A stretch of 64,000 nt of DNA from CAVXFB01 sp963760935. Lineage in GTDB: Bacteria > Planctomycetota > Planctomycetia > Pirellulales > Thermoguttaceae. Location: assembly GCA_963760935.1 (NCBI GenBank), contig CAVXFB010000008.1, forward strand, positions 496,001 through 560,000, in the 5' to 3' direction. The translations under genes were made by a program, and so were the position numbers. The notes under the pieces are model-generated. The model did not search any database and was not told the origin of the DNA. It saw only the letters and a program-made list of their open reading frames with translations. This document shows positions 1 to 8,887 of the stretch, in pieces (the first letter of the stretch is position 1; each line of letters opens with the position of its first letter).

Positions 1-2
1 GG

Positions 3-101
3 ACGTGGCTGCGTGACTTTGCTGACGATGAAGTCACGATCTCTATGGACCTCTATGAAGTCATCCTAGCTTACCAGCATTACCGCCGCCCGTCGGCATG
101 A
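3..101 (+). CDS. C-terminal end of an unidentified protein (partial)
   Basis: The third forward frame is open from the window edge to a TGA at 99-101 and gives 32 residues ending in YRRPSA. The fragment is too short to name a family. It is rich in Tyr, Asp and Glu and has no membrane segment. A 9-bp inverted repeat follows at 136-163 and could end its transcript. Support is only the open frame and its position; a chance open frame at the edge cannot be excluded. Confidence 0.4.
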   Translation, partial: TWLRDFADDEVTISMDLYEVILAYQHYRRPSA

Positions 102-135
102 GGCCGGCGCATGAGTGGCGGTAAACCGGCTTGGC

Positions 136-163
136 TCAGCCCGGCTCCCAGCGCCCGGGCTGA
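136..163 (+). terminator. GC-rich hairpin, possible terminator
   Basis: Arms TCAGCCCGG (136-144) and CCGGGCTGA (155-163) are perfect complements around a 10-nt loop. A weak T-rich stretch follows. It lies just after the partial gene ending at 101 and before the convergent PII gene. Confidence 0.35.
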
Positions 164-285
164 TGTCGTTTCTTGGTGTATTTCAGCGCGTCGACATCGG
201 CTGTTTTGCGGCCGACGGTACGTCGGTGCGAAACAGGGCAAGCCGCCGTGCCGACGGCCGCTAAACGTCAAATCGACCGAATTCG

Positions 286-597
286 CTAGTCGACGAGCCC
301 ACCCACCGTCGCCGGCAGGACGAAGATCTTCCCATCGCCCATACGACCGGTGCGAGCCACTTCGACGAGCGTTCGCACGACTTCGTCGACGCGTAGATCG
401 TCGACCCACAGGGTGATCTCGACCTTTGGCAGATAGGCCATCGAATACTCGCTGCCGCGATATTCGTCGAGATAGCTCTTTTGCCGCCCGTAGCCTTTCA
501 CTTCGCAGACACCGCAGGCCTCGACCGGCGCAAGCTTCAGTGCGTCGAGGACCTTTTCGACGAGGTACGGCTTTACGACGGCGATGACTTGTTTCAT
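286..597 (-). CDS. PII family nitrogen regulatory protein (GlnB-like, orphan)
   Basis: Small trimeric signal protein that senses 2-oxoglutarate and ATP/ADP and binds target enzymes or transporters. The start at 597 gives 103 residues beginning MKQVIAVVKPYLVEKV, matching the usual PII start; a longer reading to 636 adds 13 unconserved residues. The T-loop region (VKGYGRQ, then YRGSEY with the tyrosine that GlnD modifies in other bacteria) and the C-terminal signature TGRMGDGKIF are present. It stands alone, convergent with the partial gene on its left and upstream of murJ on the same strand. A second, more canonical PII gene is at 27230-27568 beside amt, so this copy probably has a separate partner. 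Confidence 0.88.
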   Translation of the reverse strand: MKQVIAVVKPYLVEKVLDALKLAPVEACGVCEVKGYGRQKSYLDEYRGSEYSMAYLPKVEITLWVDDLRVDEVVRTLVEVARTGRMGDGKIFVLPATVGGLVD

Positions 598-613
598 GCG
601 ACTGATCTTGCTG

Positions 614-805
614 TCTACGTGGCGCGTCGAGAGCACGCCCTACTTCGTGCCCTTCGTGGACAACGTCATTCCGAAACCTCGTAGGGTCCGCCACGCGGAC
701 CATTGTGCAATTCGTTTCGCCGGGTACGACTGAATGGGAATTGTCAGAAGGTCCGCACGGCGGACCCTACGGTTTCTACGTGGCGAGTCGAGAGCACGCC
801 CTACT
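614..805. repeat. Direct repeat, 31 bp, two copies
   Basis: Copies at 614-644 and 775-805 begin TCTACGTGGCG and end GAGCACGCCCTACT, differing at one base. The first lies just upstream of the PII start, the second overlaps the murJ stop codon. The GTAGGGTCCGC inverted pair (680-771) lies between them. Confidence 0.7.
680..771. repeat. GTAGGGTCCGC inverted repeat pair
   Basis: CGTAGGGTCCGC..GCGGACC at 680-701 is mirrored by GGTCCGC..GCGGACCCTACG at 750-771, so the two copies can pair over about 20 bp. Each copy is itself nearly palindromic. The same element occurs three more times at 14191-14344, which marks it as a dispersed intergenic repeat. Confidence 0.75.
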
Positions 806-2426
806 CAGGGTCAACATTCCCGCCGCTTATTAACATACCGAGCTCGCGGCCGCCGAGCAACCAATGCGTGGCGCAATAGGCTGCGCCGCCCAGGCCGATC
901 GGCACGGCCACCGCGATAAACTGCATAGTCAGCCGGCCATCGCTCGATACCATGCCGACCACGACTCGAACAACCACCGCCATGACGAGCGTGGCTACAA
1001 TCGTGCGCACGGCAGTGGCCGTCAAGGGCCGCCAGCCGATGACTGCATGGCGACGCGAGAAGATGAACACCAGCACGAACAACTGCACGGCGGCCGCCAC
1101 GGCGGTGGAAATGGCCAGTCCCGCCTCGGCCAGCGGCCAGATGAGCGTGAGGTTTAAGGCGAGATTCAGCGCGACCATCCAGACCGCGACGCGGACTGGC
1201 GTGCCCGCGTCGTTCAGGGCGTAAAAGCCGCGGATAATGACGGGCGAGGCGCAGTACGCCCAAACGCCGGAGGCATAGCAAGCGATCATGCGTGCGGCGC
1301 GTATGGTGTCGTTCGGCCCAAACTGTCCATGTTGGAAAAGCAGCCGCGCCAGCGGCTCGGCCAGCAGGATCAGCCCTACGCCCGCTGGCACGCCCAGACA
1401 GATCACCAGCCGCAATCCGAGCGTCATGTCGGTGCCCAATTGGCGTCGATCACCCCGTGCAGCATGGCGGCTCAGCAAGGGGAAGATGGCCACGGCCACG
1501 GCGGTACCGACGATGCCCAGCGGAAATTCGTACAGCCGTTCGCCGTAGTAGATTGCCGCGGCGGCGCCTTGCTCCATCGGATAGCGGACCGCGCCGGCCA
1601 GCCACGAGATGTACTCGGGTCCGTCGGCGGCTCGGGCCAGCCCCCAAGCGATGAAGCTGTCGTTAAACGTGTTGATTTGCGTGACCGCCAAGCCGACGAG
1701 CATCGGCGCCAGGTTGCGGCCGATCTGCCGGATGCCATCCCGGGCTGCCGACCAGTTGTAATCGAAGTGAAAGCCGAGCCGACGAAGCATTGGCAATTGG
1801 ACCACGACCTGTGCTACTCCCGCCACGATCACGCCCGCGGCCAACACATACGCCTGGGTTACTTGATCGCCGGCGAACCAGCGTGCCGCCACCCAGGCGG
1901 CAATAAGCCAGACGACGTTGAGCATCGCCGGGGTCAAGGCGGGCACGGTAAAATGCTGCGAGGCATAGAGCATCGTGGTCAATTGGGCGGCGATGCATAT
2001 CAAGATCAGATAGGGGAGCATTACTGCCGAGAGGCCCATTAAGAGGCGTACGCCTTCAACGTCTCCCCAGACAAGCCAAATCAGGCCGAAAATTAGTTCG
2101 CCGACGGCAACCACGGCTGTGAGTAAGACGGCCAGCAGGGTGACGACCACGCTGGCCAGTCGTCGTGCCGTCTGGCGATCGTTTTCCAGATGGGCGGTCA
2201 GCACTGGCAGATAGCTGGCCGTCAGCGCCCCTTCGCCAAACAGCCGGCGGAAAAGATTGGGAATGCGGAAGGCAATGACAAAGGCATCCATCACCCCCCC
2301 TCTGCCTAAACCCAGGAGTGCGGCGGTCGCCATGTCGCGAAACATTCCCAGCACGCGGCCAAGCAACGTTCCGAGGCTCGTGATTTGCATCCCGGCAATC
2401 AACGGATGTCGCGACAAGTGAGGCAT
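801..2426 (-). CDS. murJ: Lipid II flippase MurJ (MviN family)
   Basis: Integral membrane protein that moves lipid-linked peptidoglycan precursor across the inner membrane; MOP superfamily. The start at 2426 (MPHLSRHPLIAGM) gives 541 residues, close to the family norm; the open frame runs further upstream but that part is not MurJ-like. Near the N terminus are the MurJ hallmarks GTLLGRVLGMFRD and FRIPNLFRRLFGEGAL, then about fourteen hydrophobic segments. Its stop lies inside the 31-bp direct repeat. Planctomycetes were long thought to lack peptidoglycan, so an intact murJ supports wall synthesis or an equivalent lipid-linked pathway. It is single and monocistronic here, with no clear promoter. 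Confidence 0.93.
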   Translation of the reverse strand: MPHLSRHPLIAGMQITSLGTLLGRVLGMFRDMATAALLGLGRGGVMDAFVIAFRIPNLFRRLFGEGALTASYLPVLTAHLENDRQTARRLASVVVTLLAVLLTAVVAVGELIFGLIWLVWGDVEGVRLLMGLSAVMLPYLILICIAAQLTTMLYASQHFTVPALTPAMLNVVWLIAAWVAARWFAGDQVTQAYVLAAGVIVAGVAQVVVQLPMLRRLGFHFDYNWSAARDGIRQIGRNLAPMLVGLAVTQINTFNDSFIAWGLARAADGPEYISWLAGAVRYPMEQGAAAAIYYGERLYEFPLGIVGTAVAVAIFPLLSRHAARGDRRQLGTDMTLGLRLVICLGVPAGVGLILLAEPLARLLFQHGQFGPNDTIRAARMIACYASGVWAYCASPVIIRGFYALNDAGTPVRVAVWMVALNLALNLTLIWPLAEAGLAISTAVAAAVQLFVLVFIFSRRHAVIGWRPLTATAVRTIVATLVMAVVVRVVVGMVSSDGRLTMQFIAVAVPIGLGGAAYCATHWLLGGRELGMLISGGNVDPE

Positions 2427-2600
2427 GGAAAGGCATGGTAAAGGGGGACGGAGGATGGGGGAAGGGGGATGCGGGAAAAGAGCTTTCACCCCCTGGCATC
2501 GTCCCCTAGAATCTTCATAATGGCGCTGAGCAAGGTGCAGACCGGCGCGGACGCCGGCGCCGCACGATAAACGCATCTGAACACAGTACGGCAACCGAGT

Positions 2601-2864
2601 ATGGCCAAACGATCGAACTATCAAGACCGCATCATCCGCAATTACTACGAAAACCGCGACACGATCATGTTGCAGCGGCTTGGGGAACTGGTCACCGACC
2701 TGTTCCTGGCCGAGGGAAAGGCCAAAGTGCGGCTTTGGAAGCGCGTGGCCGAGATCCTGGAGAAACTGAAGATCCCCAAGGACAAAATTCAGCACCTCGT
2801 TCGCAGCGATAATCCGACATTAGTAGCTAACGTGCTAAAGAAGCTGTTGGAAGAGGCGGGATAA
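2601..2864 (+). CDS. Conserved small soluble protein, unknown function
   Basis: An 87-residue basic, helix-rich protein (MAKRSNYQDRIIRNYY...VLKKLLEEAG) with no signal peptide or membrane segment. The even spread of Lys/Arg and Leu suggests an all-helical fold. It is followed after 3 nt by the membrane protein gene at 2868, so the two are probably co-transcribed. I recognise no family; the composition and the operon-like spacing argue that it is real. Confidence 0.7.
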   Translation: MAKRSNYQDRIIRNYYENRDTIMLQRLGELVTDLFLAEGKAKVRLWKRVAEILEKLKIPKDKIQHLVRSDNPTLVANVLKKLLEEAG

Positions 2865-2867
2865 CCC

Positions 2868-3347
2868 GTGGATCAATTCGACTTTTCGTCGGTCATCGTC
2901 GTCTCGATCGCGCTGCTCTCCGTGTCGATCGTTTTGATGCTCTCGCACGTGCGTTCCTGGCGCGAGTTCATTCGCTATGAATTGAACGCACAGGACTTCG
3001 ACTATCGCCGCCGGCAGTACCGACGCCGCATGCAGACCAGCGCCATGCTGGCGATCCTGGCCGTGGCGATTGCCCCGGGATACATCCTCACTGTCTGGCT
3101 CCACTCGGTTTGGTTCGCGGTGCTGTTTTGGTGTGCGGTAATGCTTGTGGCCTGCTGGGTAGCATTGCTGGCCATCGTCGACATGTGGGCGACCCGCCAC
3201 CATTACGGCCGCCTGCACTATGATTGCCTGGTGGAGCAGGCGAAGCTGCAAGCGGAGATTCGCCACATGCAAGCCGCTCGCGGCAATGGAAAAGCAACGG
3301 GCGACCCGATGGGAGAGCAGAAAACGCCGAAGAAAGACGCGCCCTAA
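2868..3347 (+). CDS. Small membrane protein with three hydrophobic segments, unknown function
   Basis: 159 residues starting at GTG 2868, 3 nt after the stop of the preceding gene. Hydrophobic segments lie at about residues 8-27, 58-78 and 83-105, with an Arg/Tyr-rich stretch (RRRQYRRRM) between the first two and a charged, Lys-rich hydrophilic tail. The C-terminal third (VEQAKLQAEIRHMQA) may form a short coiled coil. The gene ends 20 nt before the convergent prfA stop. No family recognised; probably an inner-membrane partner of the 87-residue protein encoded upstream. Confidence 0.7.
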   Translation: MDQFDFSSVIVVSIALLSVSIVLMLSHVRSWREFIRYELNAQDFDYRRRQYRRRMQTSAMLAILAVAIAPGYILTVWLHSVWFAVLFWCAVMLVACWVALLAIVDMWATRHHYGRLHYDCLVEQAKLQAEIRHMQAARGNGKATGDPMGEQKTPKKDAP

Positions 3348-3367
3348 CTCTAATCAGCACACGCCGC

Positions 3368-4441
3368 TCAATCGATTGTGCCGAAAGCTTGACGCTGCTC
3401 TTGACGCTCGTACTCCATCAGGGCGTCGATCACCGGGTCCAAGTTTCCGGCGATGATGCTGTCGAGCTTGTAGAGCGTGAGATTGATGCGGTGGTCGGTC
3501 AGGCGATTTTCGGGGAAATTGTAGGTGCGGATCCGCTGGCTGCGGTCACCGGAGCCGATCTTGGTCTTGCGTTCGTCGGACCGCTTCTTGTGCTCTTCCT
3601 CGCGTTTGGCTTCGTAGAGCCGTGTTTTGAGGACGCGCAGGGCCTTGGCAAAGTTCTTGTGCTGACTCTTCTCGTCCTGGCATGAAACGACGATGTTCGT
3701 TTCATAGTGCGTCAGCCGAATCGCCGAGGCGGTCTTGTTGACGTGCTGCCCACCGGGGCCGCTGGCGTGAAAGATGTCCTTGCGGTAATCGTCCGGCTTG
3801 ATGTCAATCTCGATGTCCTCGGGCTCGGCCATGACCGCCACGGTTGCCGCCGAGGTGTGGATGCGGCCTTTAGCTTCCGTCTCGGGCACGCGCTGGACGC
3901 GATGGCCGCCGCTCTCGAATTGCAGCTTACGGTAGGCCCCCTCGCCCTCAACGCCGAGAATGATTTCCTTGAAGCCGCCAAGTTCCGTGGGCGACATGTC
4001 GAGCACTTCGACTTTCCAACCCTGGTCCTCGGCAAAGTGCTTGTACATCTGGTAGAGATCGCGGGCAAAGAGGGCCGCCTCTTCGCCGCCGGTGCCGCCG
4101 CGAATTTCCAAAATGCAACGGCTGCGGTTGGCGTCGTCGCCGCCGATAGTCATGTCGAGCAGTTCGTTCCAGTAGCTTTCGCGCTCGGCCCTGAGCTGCG
4201 GCAGCTCGGCCTCGGCCAGTTCTTGCATATCGGCGTCGTGGCCAGCCACCATCTCCATGGCGTCGCGAATCTGCTCGTTGAGCTTTTTGAAGTGGCGATA
4301 CTTTGTCGCCAGCTTGGCCAACGAGCCCTTCTCGCGCATGACGGCGGTCAGCCGCGCAGAATTGGCCAGCACCTCGGGGTCGGCAAGCTGCCGCTCCAAC
4401 TCTTCGAAGCGGCTGAGTTTTTGATCGAGCGGATTGGACAT
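3368..4441 (-). CDS. prfA: Peptide chain release factor 1
   Basis: Recognises UAA and UAG stop codons in the ribosomal A site and triggers peptide release. 357 residues, standard length. The tripeptide recognition region reads PET in RVPETEAKGRIHTS, a common RF1 variant of PxT. The catalytic GGQ lies in HASGPGGQHVNKTASAIRL, where the glutamine is normally methylated. The C-terminal ERKTKIGSGDRSQRIRTYNF block is also RF1-typical. The start is ATG 4441. rpmE lies upstream on the same strand, separated by GGGATTAG repeats, so the pair resembles the common rpmE-prfA order although the repeats may separate the transcripts. Confidence 0.97.
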   Translation of the reverse strand: MSNPLDQKLSRFEELERQLADPEVLANSARLTAVMREKGSLAKLATKYRHFKKLNEQIRDAMEMVAGHDADMQELAEAELPQLRAERESYWNELLDMTIGGDDANRSRCILEIRGGTGGEEAALFARDLYQMYKHFAEDQGWKVEVLDMSPTELGGFKEIILGVEGEGAYRKLQFESGGHRVQRVPETEAKGRIHTSAATVAVMAEPEDIEIDIKPDDYRKDIFHASGPGGQHVNKTASAIRLTHYETNIVVSCQDEKSQHKNFAKALRVLKTRLYEAKREEEHKKRSDERKTKIGSGDRSQRIRTYNFPENRLTDHRINLTLYKLDSIIAGNLDPVIDALMEYERQEQRQAFGTID

Positions 4442-4445
4442 AAAG

Positions 4446-4534
4446 ATAGGGATTAGAGATTAGGGATTAGCGATTGGAACGAAGGACGCCACGGCCCAAG
4501 ATTCGAATCACTAGTCCCCAACCCCCAATCCCTT
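4446..4534. repeat. GGGATTAG-type heptamer repeats in inverted pair
   Basis: 4448-4477 is a run of GGGATTA/GAGATTA heptamers and 4511-4534 a run of the complementary type (CTAGTCCCCAACCCCCAATC). The two arms can fold back on each other in the rpmE-prfA gap. The same family recurs near 49.6, 58.2 and 62.1 kb. Confidence 0.7.
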
Positions 4535-4542
4535 CGCCCTCC

Positions 4543-4806
4543 CTACTCTTTCGCCTCGGCGACTTCGGGCTGATCCACCTTCTTGCCGCGTTTGAGGCTA
4601 GCGTAGCCGGTGGCGGCGAACTTCTTCTGGAACTTCTCGATGCGGCCGGCCGTGTCGACGTACTTCAGCTTGCCGGTGTAGAAAGGGTGGCAAGCGTTAC
4701 AAATGTCGACCTTCAGTTCCGGCAAGGTACTACGGGTGGCAAAGGTGTTTCCACAGCCACAGGTGACCTTTGTGACAACGTACTTCGGGTGGATCTTGTC
4801 CTTCAT
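4543..4806 (-). CDS. rpmE: Large ribosomal subunit protein bL31
   Basis: Component of the 50S subunit bridging to the 30S head. 87 residues from ATG 4806 (MKDKIHPKY), preceded by a GAGGACGGG ribosome-binding region; a longer start at 4833 adds nine unconserved residues. The zinc-binding form is present: CGCG near residue 18 and CNAC near residue 37, followed by HPFYTGKLKYVDTAGRIEKF. The Lys/Glu-rich C-terminal extension is slightly longer than in E. coli. It lies upstream of prfA on the same strand. Confidence 0.95.
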   Translation of the reverse strand: MKDKIHPKYVVTKVTCGCGNTFATRSTLPELKVDICNACHPFYTGKLKYVDTAGRIEKFQKKFAATGYASLKRGKKVDQPEVAEAKE

Positions 4807-5029
4807 AGCCCGTCCTCGCGTTCTAGCTGCCAAACACGTTAGTCTATCACGCCGTCTCGGCTGCTACAAGGCCCGAAGAGACTACCGCAGGAGAGGTGCG
4901 GTGTGCTAAGGCGGCGAGGTCAGGCGCGATTGCCTGTTTTCCGATATAGCCAATGGAGGGGAGTCCTGTAAAGTTCCGACGACGTCCCAAAAACCATGGC
5001 GCTCGGCGGTTCGTTCGCCGCGGCATGGC

Positions 5030-5269
5030 TTATTTGTCCGTTTTCTTCTCCGTTTTCTGCGTGTCGGCATCCTTTTGTCGACAGCGTGGGCACGTTGACA
5101 TGAGCGGAGTGAGCATGCGGCCACAATCGGGACAGGGGGTCGCGGCGCCGCGCGGACTGTCGTGCGGCTGGGAACGTTTTGTTCGCATAACGGCGAGAAC
5201 AACTGCCACTACCGCGCCGATCGCGGCGGTGCAGACGACCGCTAGGATTACCCACGAAAAATGGATCAA
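5030..5269 (-). CDS. Small membrane-anchored zinc-ribbon protein, unknown function
   Basis: 79 residues from ATG 5269. One hydrophobic helix (about residues 5-28), a short basic linker, then a CPDCG...CPRCR pair of the four-cysteine zinc-ribbon type, and a charged tail ending KTEKKTDK. The topology suggests a membrane anchor with the metal site in the cytoplasm. It is divergent from guaB with about 190 nt between them. No specific family recognised. The clean motif spacing and absence of a better overlapping gene support it. The 220 nt between it and rpmE hold nothing I recognise. Confidence 0.65.
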   Translation of the reverse strand: MIHFSWVILAVVCTAAIGAVVAVVLAVMRTKRSQPHDSPRGAATPCPDCGRMLTPLMSTCPRCRQKDADTQKTEKKTDK

Positions 5270-5456
5270 AGCATCGTTCCTTTGGTGATAAGCTCGCTCA
5301 TCGACGGATGACCGGTTTCGGCCGGTGAGCGACCATAGTGGCGATCATTATACCACCGCCAGCGGTTACGGGAATCTGTTCGATGGATCATTGCATTCCT
5401 GGGCAAACCCGCGATAATGCGGGGTTTACCTCTAAGCCTACCACGCGGAGCCGGTC

Positions 5457-6937
5457 ATGGATCACAAAGTCTGCCAGTATCAGGGGCTTACCTTCGACGA
5501 CGTCTTGCTCGAGCCGCGCTATAGCGAGGTGGTTCCGGCCGAAGTCGACGTGGCCACCCAACTGACCGCCCGAATCCGTCTGAATATCCCCATGCTCAGT
5601 TCGCCTATGGACACGGTGACCGAGGCCGAAATGGCCATTGCGTTAGCACAGGTGGGGGGGCTGGGCATCATTCACAAGAACATGTCGATCGAACGACAGG
5701 CGGAGGAGGTCGAGAAGGTCAAACGCAGCGCCAACGGCATCATTTTCAATCCGGCCACGCTCCAACCCGACGCCAAGTTGGCCCACGCGCGGGAGATCAT
5801 GAACCAGTACAACGTCTCTGGGTTGCCGATCACGGCGGCCGACGGGCGTCTGGTCGGCATCATCACCCGCCGCGATCTCCGCTTCCTCGAAGACTGGAAT
5901 CTTCCCATTTCCGAGGTGATGACTCACGAAAACCTGGTCACAGCGACGGGGACCGTGACGCTTGAGGAAGCTGAGAAGATATTAATGGCAAAAAAGGTAG
6001 AGAAGCTTCTGCTGGTTGACGAAGATTTTAGGCTGACAGGGCTCATCACGATCAAAGACATTGATATGATGCGGCGCTTTCCGCAAGCCTGCAAAGATGG
6101 GCAGGGAAGGCTGCGAGCGGGTGCCGCCGTCGGTGTCCACGATTACGAGCGAGTCGAGGCTCTGATTCAAAAGGGCGTCGACGTACTGGTCGTCGACAGT
6201 GCCCATGGGCACTCGATCAACGTTATTGAAACCGTTAGGAGCATTAAGAAGAAGTGGGACATCGACGTCGTGGCAGGCAACGTGGCCACGTCCGATGGGT
6301 GCAAGGACTTGATCGCCGCCGGGGCCGATGCCGTGAAAGTTGGCATCGGGCCGGGCTCGATCTGCACCACGCGGATTATTTCCGGCGTCGGCGTCCCGCA
6401 GATTAGCGCGATTTACAACGCCGTCCAGGTGGCCGCCAAGAGCCAGATTCCCATCATCGCCGATGGCGGAATCCGGTATTCGGGCGACCTGACCAAGGCG
6501 ATTGCCGCCGGGGCGCACGTAGTCATGATTGGAGGATTGTTCGCAGGGTTACAAGAGAGCCCCGGGCGCAGATCCTATACCAGGGGCGAACGTTCAAAGT
6601 GTACCGAGGCATGGGTTCGTTGGGCGCCATGGTGCAAGGCTCCAGCGAGCGCTACCGTCAAGGCGCTCTTCGCGGGCCAGACAAACTGGTGCCCGAGGGC
6701 GTCGAGGGGCGAGTGCCCTTCAAGGGACAACTTGGAGCGTTCGTTTATCAACTGGTCGGCGGGTTGCGAGCGGGCATGGGCTACTGTGGAACAAAAACAA
6801 TTGAGGAGTTGCGCACGGAAGCGCGATTCATCCAGGTCACACCAGCCAGTGTACGGGAGAGTCATCCTCATGACATCACCATCACGCAGGAAGCGCCGAA
6901 CTATAGCACGGAGTATGCATCCGGCGATAATTCGTGA
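5457..6937 (+). CDS. guaB: Inosine-5'-monophosphate dehydrogenase (apparent frameshift near 6564)
   Basis: Oxidises IMP to XMP with NAD+, the committed step to guanine nucleotides. Reads from MDHKVCQYQGLTFDDVLLEP; two CBS domains at about residues 95-205; catalytic cysteine 303 in GPGSICTTRI; IADGGIRYSGDLTKA follows. After residue 370 (AGLQESPG) the reading frame must shift: the protein continues one base out of step as QILYQGRTFKVYRGMGS and ends at 6937 with the usual IMPDH tail. Adding one G to the CCCCGGG run at 6561-6566 restores a normal protein of about 493 residues. Both halves are fully conserved, so a sequence error is likelier than a pseudogene. Confidence 0.93.
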
Positions 6938-7915
6938 GAATCGTGTCGCAGGCGTCTGGCCTGCCGGAATAGCAGGCAGGCGAGAGGCATGCACCACACG
7001 TTGGGCAACGGCGCTCGCCGTGGCAGTGCTCGTAACATGGGGATCGGCTCGCTGCATGGCCGCTGTAGTTCGCACGGGCGCCGACACTTCTATCCAGCAG
7101 GTCAGCTATAGCACGGGCGCCGGGGGCAGCCAGTTGAAGTGGTTGCCGCAGCGCCCGGATTCGCCGCAGTCGGAGACGAGCGTGACCGCCACGCAGCTTA
7201 CGACGCCGATACGATCGCGGCGGGTAGTGCGAACCGCACAGAACCCAACGCCGGCTGCGAGTGGTGCGAACGATCCGATGGCCGCGATGGTTCCTTCGGA
7301 GCCGAATCTGACCGACACGCTTCCCGGTTTGCCGTCGGACGACGTGAACTCAGAGAAACCCAAAGCCGGGCCGAGGACATTCAGCCCCCTGGTTCCGTCG
7401 AAGCCTTCAAACAACAACTACATGCACCGGCCGCTCTCGGATCAGGAATTTTCCGGACAGCGCGAACTGACGGAGCACTGCCCTTCGCCAAAGGACCTGA
7501 AACCGATCAGCGAGTTGACGACCAACATCACGCCGACCGAAGGCGAGCTACCGCACGACTGTCCCTTGGGCAACGCGACGTACCAAGCCCGCAATTTCGC
7601 GCCGATCACATTCGCCTGGACGGCGTCGGGGCTATGCCACAAACCGCTCTATTTCGAGGACGTGCAACTGGAGCGCTACGGCCACATGTGCGGGCCGTGG
7701 TTGCAGCCGTTCGCCTCGGGGGCCAACTTCTTCCTGACGATTCCCATTCTGCCGTACAAGATGGGGCTGGAACTGCCGAACGAATGTATGTTCACGCTCG
7801 GCTACTACCGCCCGGGCGATTGCGCGCATATATGCTCGATCCAATTCCGCTCAGCGTGCGGGCGGCGATGTTCGAGGGAGGCGCATGGGTCGGCGGCGTG
7901 TTCGCCTTCCCCTAA
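6915..7915 (+). CDS. Secreted protein of unknown function (apparent frameshift near 7829)
   Basis: About 333 residues. The chosen ATG 6915 overlaps the end of guaB; a hydrophobic segment ALAVAVLVTWGSA near residue 45 looks like a signal peptide, with an unusually long n-region, so the start is uncertain. The middle is Pro/Ser/Thr-rich and low in complexity. A conserved, cysteine-containing core follows (ARNFAPITFAWTASGLCHK, FEDVQLERYGHMCG). Near 7829 the frame slips: restoring one C in GCGC-AT continues the protein as YMLDPIPLSVRAAMF, ending in GGVFAFP at 7915. Its type is familiar from planctomycete genomes but I know no function. It may share the guaB transcript. Confidence 0.72.
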
Positions 7916-8018
7916 TACAGCGTCGGCACAGGGAGGTGCCGCAGCAACCGCCGGCGCAAGTCGGCGGTTCGCGTTTCTTGGGCGTACGGTATGGCAAATG
8001 CGTCCCCGGCACGAAGGG

Positions 8019-8059
8019 CTAAGCACTAAGCACTTGGTTGTTAGTGCCTAGTACTTAGC
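8019..8059. terminator. Imperfect hairpin between convergent genes
   Basis: GCTAAGCACTAAGCACT (8019-8035) pairs with AGTGCCTAGTACTTAGC (8043-8059) with two mismatches. It sits between the secreted protein gene and the convergent lipoprotein gene and could end transcripts from both sides. No T run follows. Confidence 0.45.
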
Positions 8060-8072
8060 ATGAGCAGGACGG

Positions 8073-8567
8073 CTACTTCTTCGCTTCGTCCGCAGCCTTC
8101 TTCTCTTCGGCGGCTTTCGCTTCGTCTGCGGCCTTCGTCGCCTCGGCAGCCTTTTCCTCGGCCGCCTTGGCTTCCTGGGCTTTCTTTTCTTCCTCGGCCT
8201 TGGCGGCTGCTGCCATCTTCTCCTCTTCGGCCTTGGCAGCCTCGGCCGCCTTCTTCTCCTCTTCTGCCTTGGCAGCCTCGGCCGCTTTGCGATCTTCCTC
8301 CGCCTTCGCGGCCTCGGCCTTCCTTTGTTCTTCCTCGGCCTTCATCGCGTCGGCTTTCTTCTGATCCTCTTCGGCTTTGGCTTCGGCCGCCTTCTTCTCC
8401 TCTTCCGCCTTGGCTGCTTCAGCCTTGGCAGCTTCGGCCGCCTTATCCGTCTCGGCGGAAGGCGTCACGGTTGTCTTTGTCTCCTTCTTCGCCTTCGGCT
8501 GTTGCGGGCACCCAAGAGCAAACAGGCCGACGCACGCCACTAGCACGAGCAGTCCGAACGTTCTCAT
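8073..8567 (-). CDS. Ala/Glu/Lys-rich coiled-coil lipoprotein
   Basis: 164 residues from ATG 8567, which has a strong GGAGGT ribosome-binding site. The signal peptide MRTFGLLVLVACVGLFALGC ends at a lipobox cysteine (residue 20). After a short QPKAKKETK linker nearly the whole chain is built from about 11-14-residue units of the type KAEEEKKAAEAA, giving a long charged alpha-helix or coiled coil resembling TolA domain II. A periplasm-spanning spacer or structural rod is a reasonable inference. Low-complexity composition prevents a family assignment, and unit number may vary between strains by recombination. Confidence 0.8.
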   Translation of the reverse strand: MRTFGLLVLVACVGLFALGCPQQPKAKKETKTTVTPSAETDKAAEAAKAEAAKAEEEKKAAEAKAEEDQKKADAMKAEEEQRKAEAAKAEEDRKAAEAAKAEEEKKAAEAAKAEEEKMAAAAKAEEEKKAQEAKAAEEKAAEATKAADEAKAAEEKKAADEAKK

Positions 8568-8887
8568 GGCAATACCTCCATCGTGGAATTTATTGGTTCC
8601 GTGGTTGATTATGAAACAGTTCCGACGTTTTCTCCCGGGAAACCGGGCTCGTTTCACCAGCCCTCGTTCCATTACCAGTGCAGGACTCAATAGAGACCCT
8701 GATTGCCAGCGGGCAGGACCGTCCTGCGGATACGCCTGCTGCCTATGATACCTTTTGCGATGAGTTTATTCCACGAAACGAGGTCGGGAACGCGAAACTA
8801 TCGAGGAGCCAACGCTGCACGGACCGCGGGAGGCAAGATGGGCGAATGAGGGTGACCGCAACGCCTGTTCGAGCCGACCTAAGCGGG
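8568..8887. other. Intergenic region between lipoprotein and sigma factor
   Basis: About 320 bp. It must hold the lipoprotein promoter and the 3' end of the sigma factor transcript. A perfect 7-bp inverted repeat GCAGGAC/GTCCTGC with a one-base centre lies at 8713-8727. No convincing gene in either strand. Confidence 0.5.

Noticed and set aside
3707..4456. Open frame of 249 codons on the plus strand
   Set aside because: Antisense to prfA, which is fully conserved; the plus frame shows no family pattern.
5457..8051. A single 864-codon fusion of IMP dehydrogenase with the secreted protein
   Set aside because: The continuous frame arises only because guaB is shifted by one base; both proteins have their own conserved ends in other frames.
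8073..8567. CRISPR array or tandem DNA repeat
   Set aside because: The repetition follows the amino-acid pattern of a signal-peptide-bearing lipoprotein, with irregular unit length and no constant spacers.
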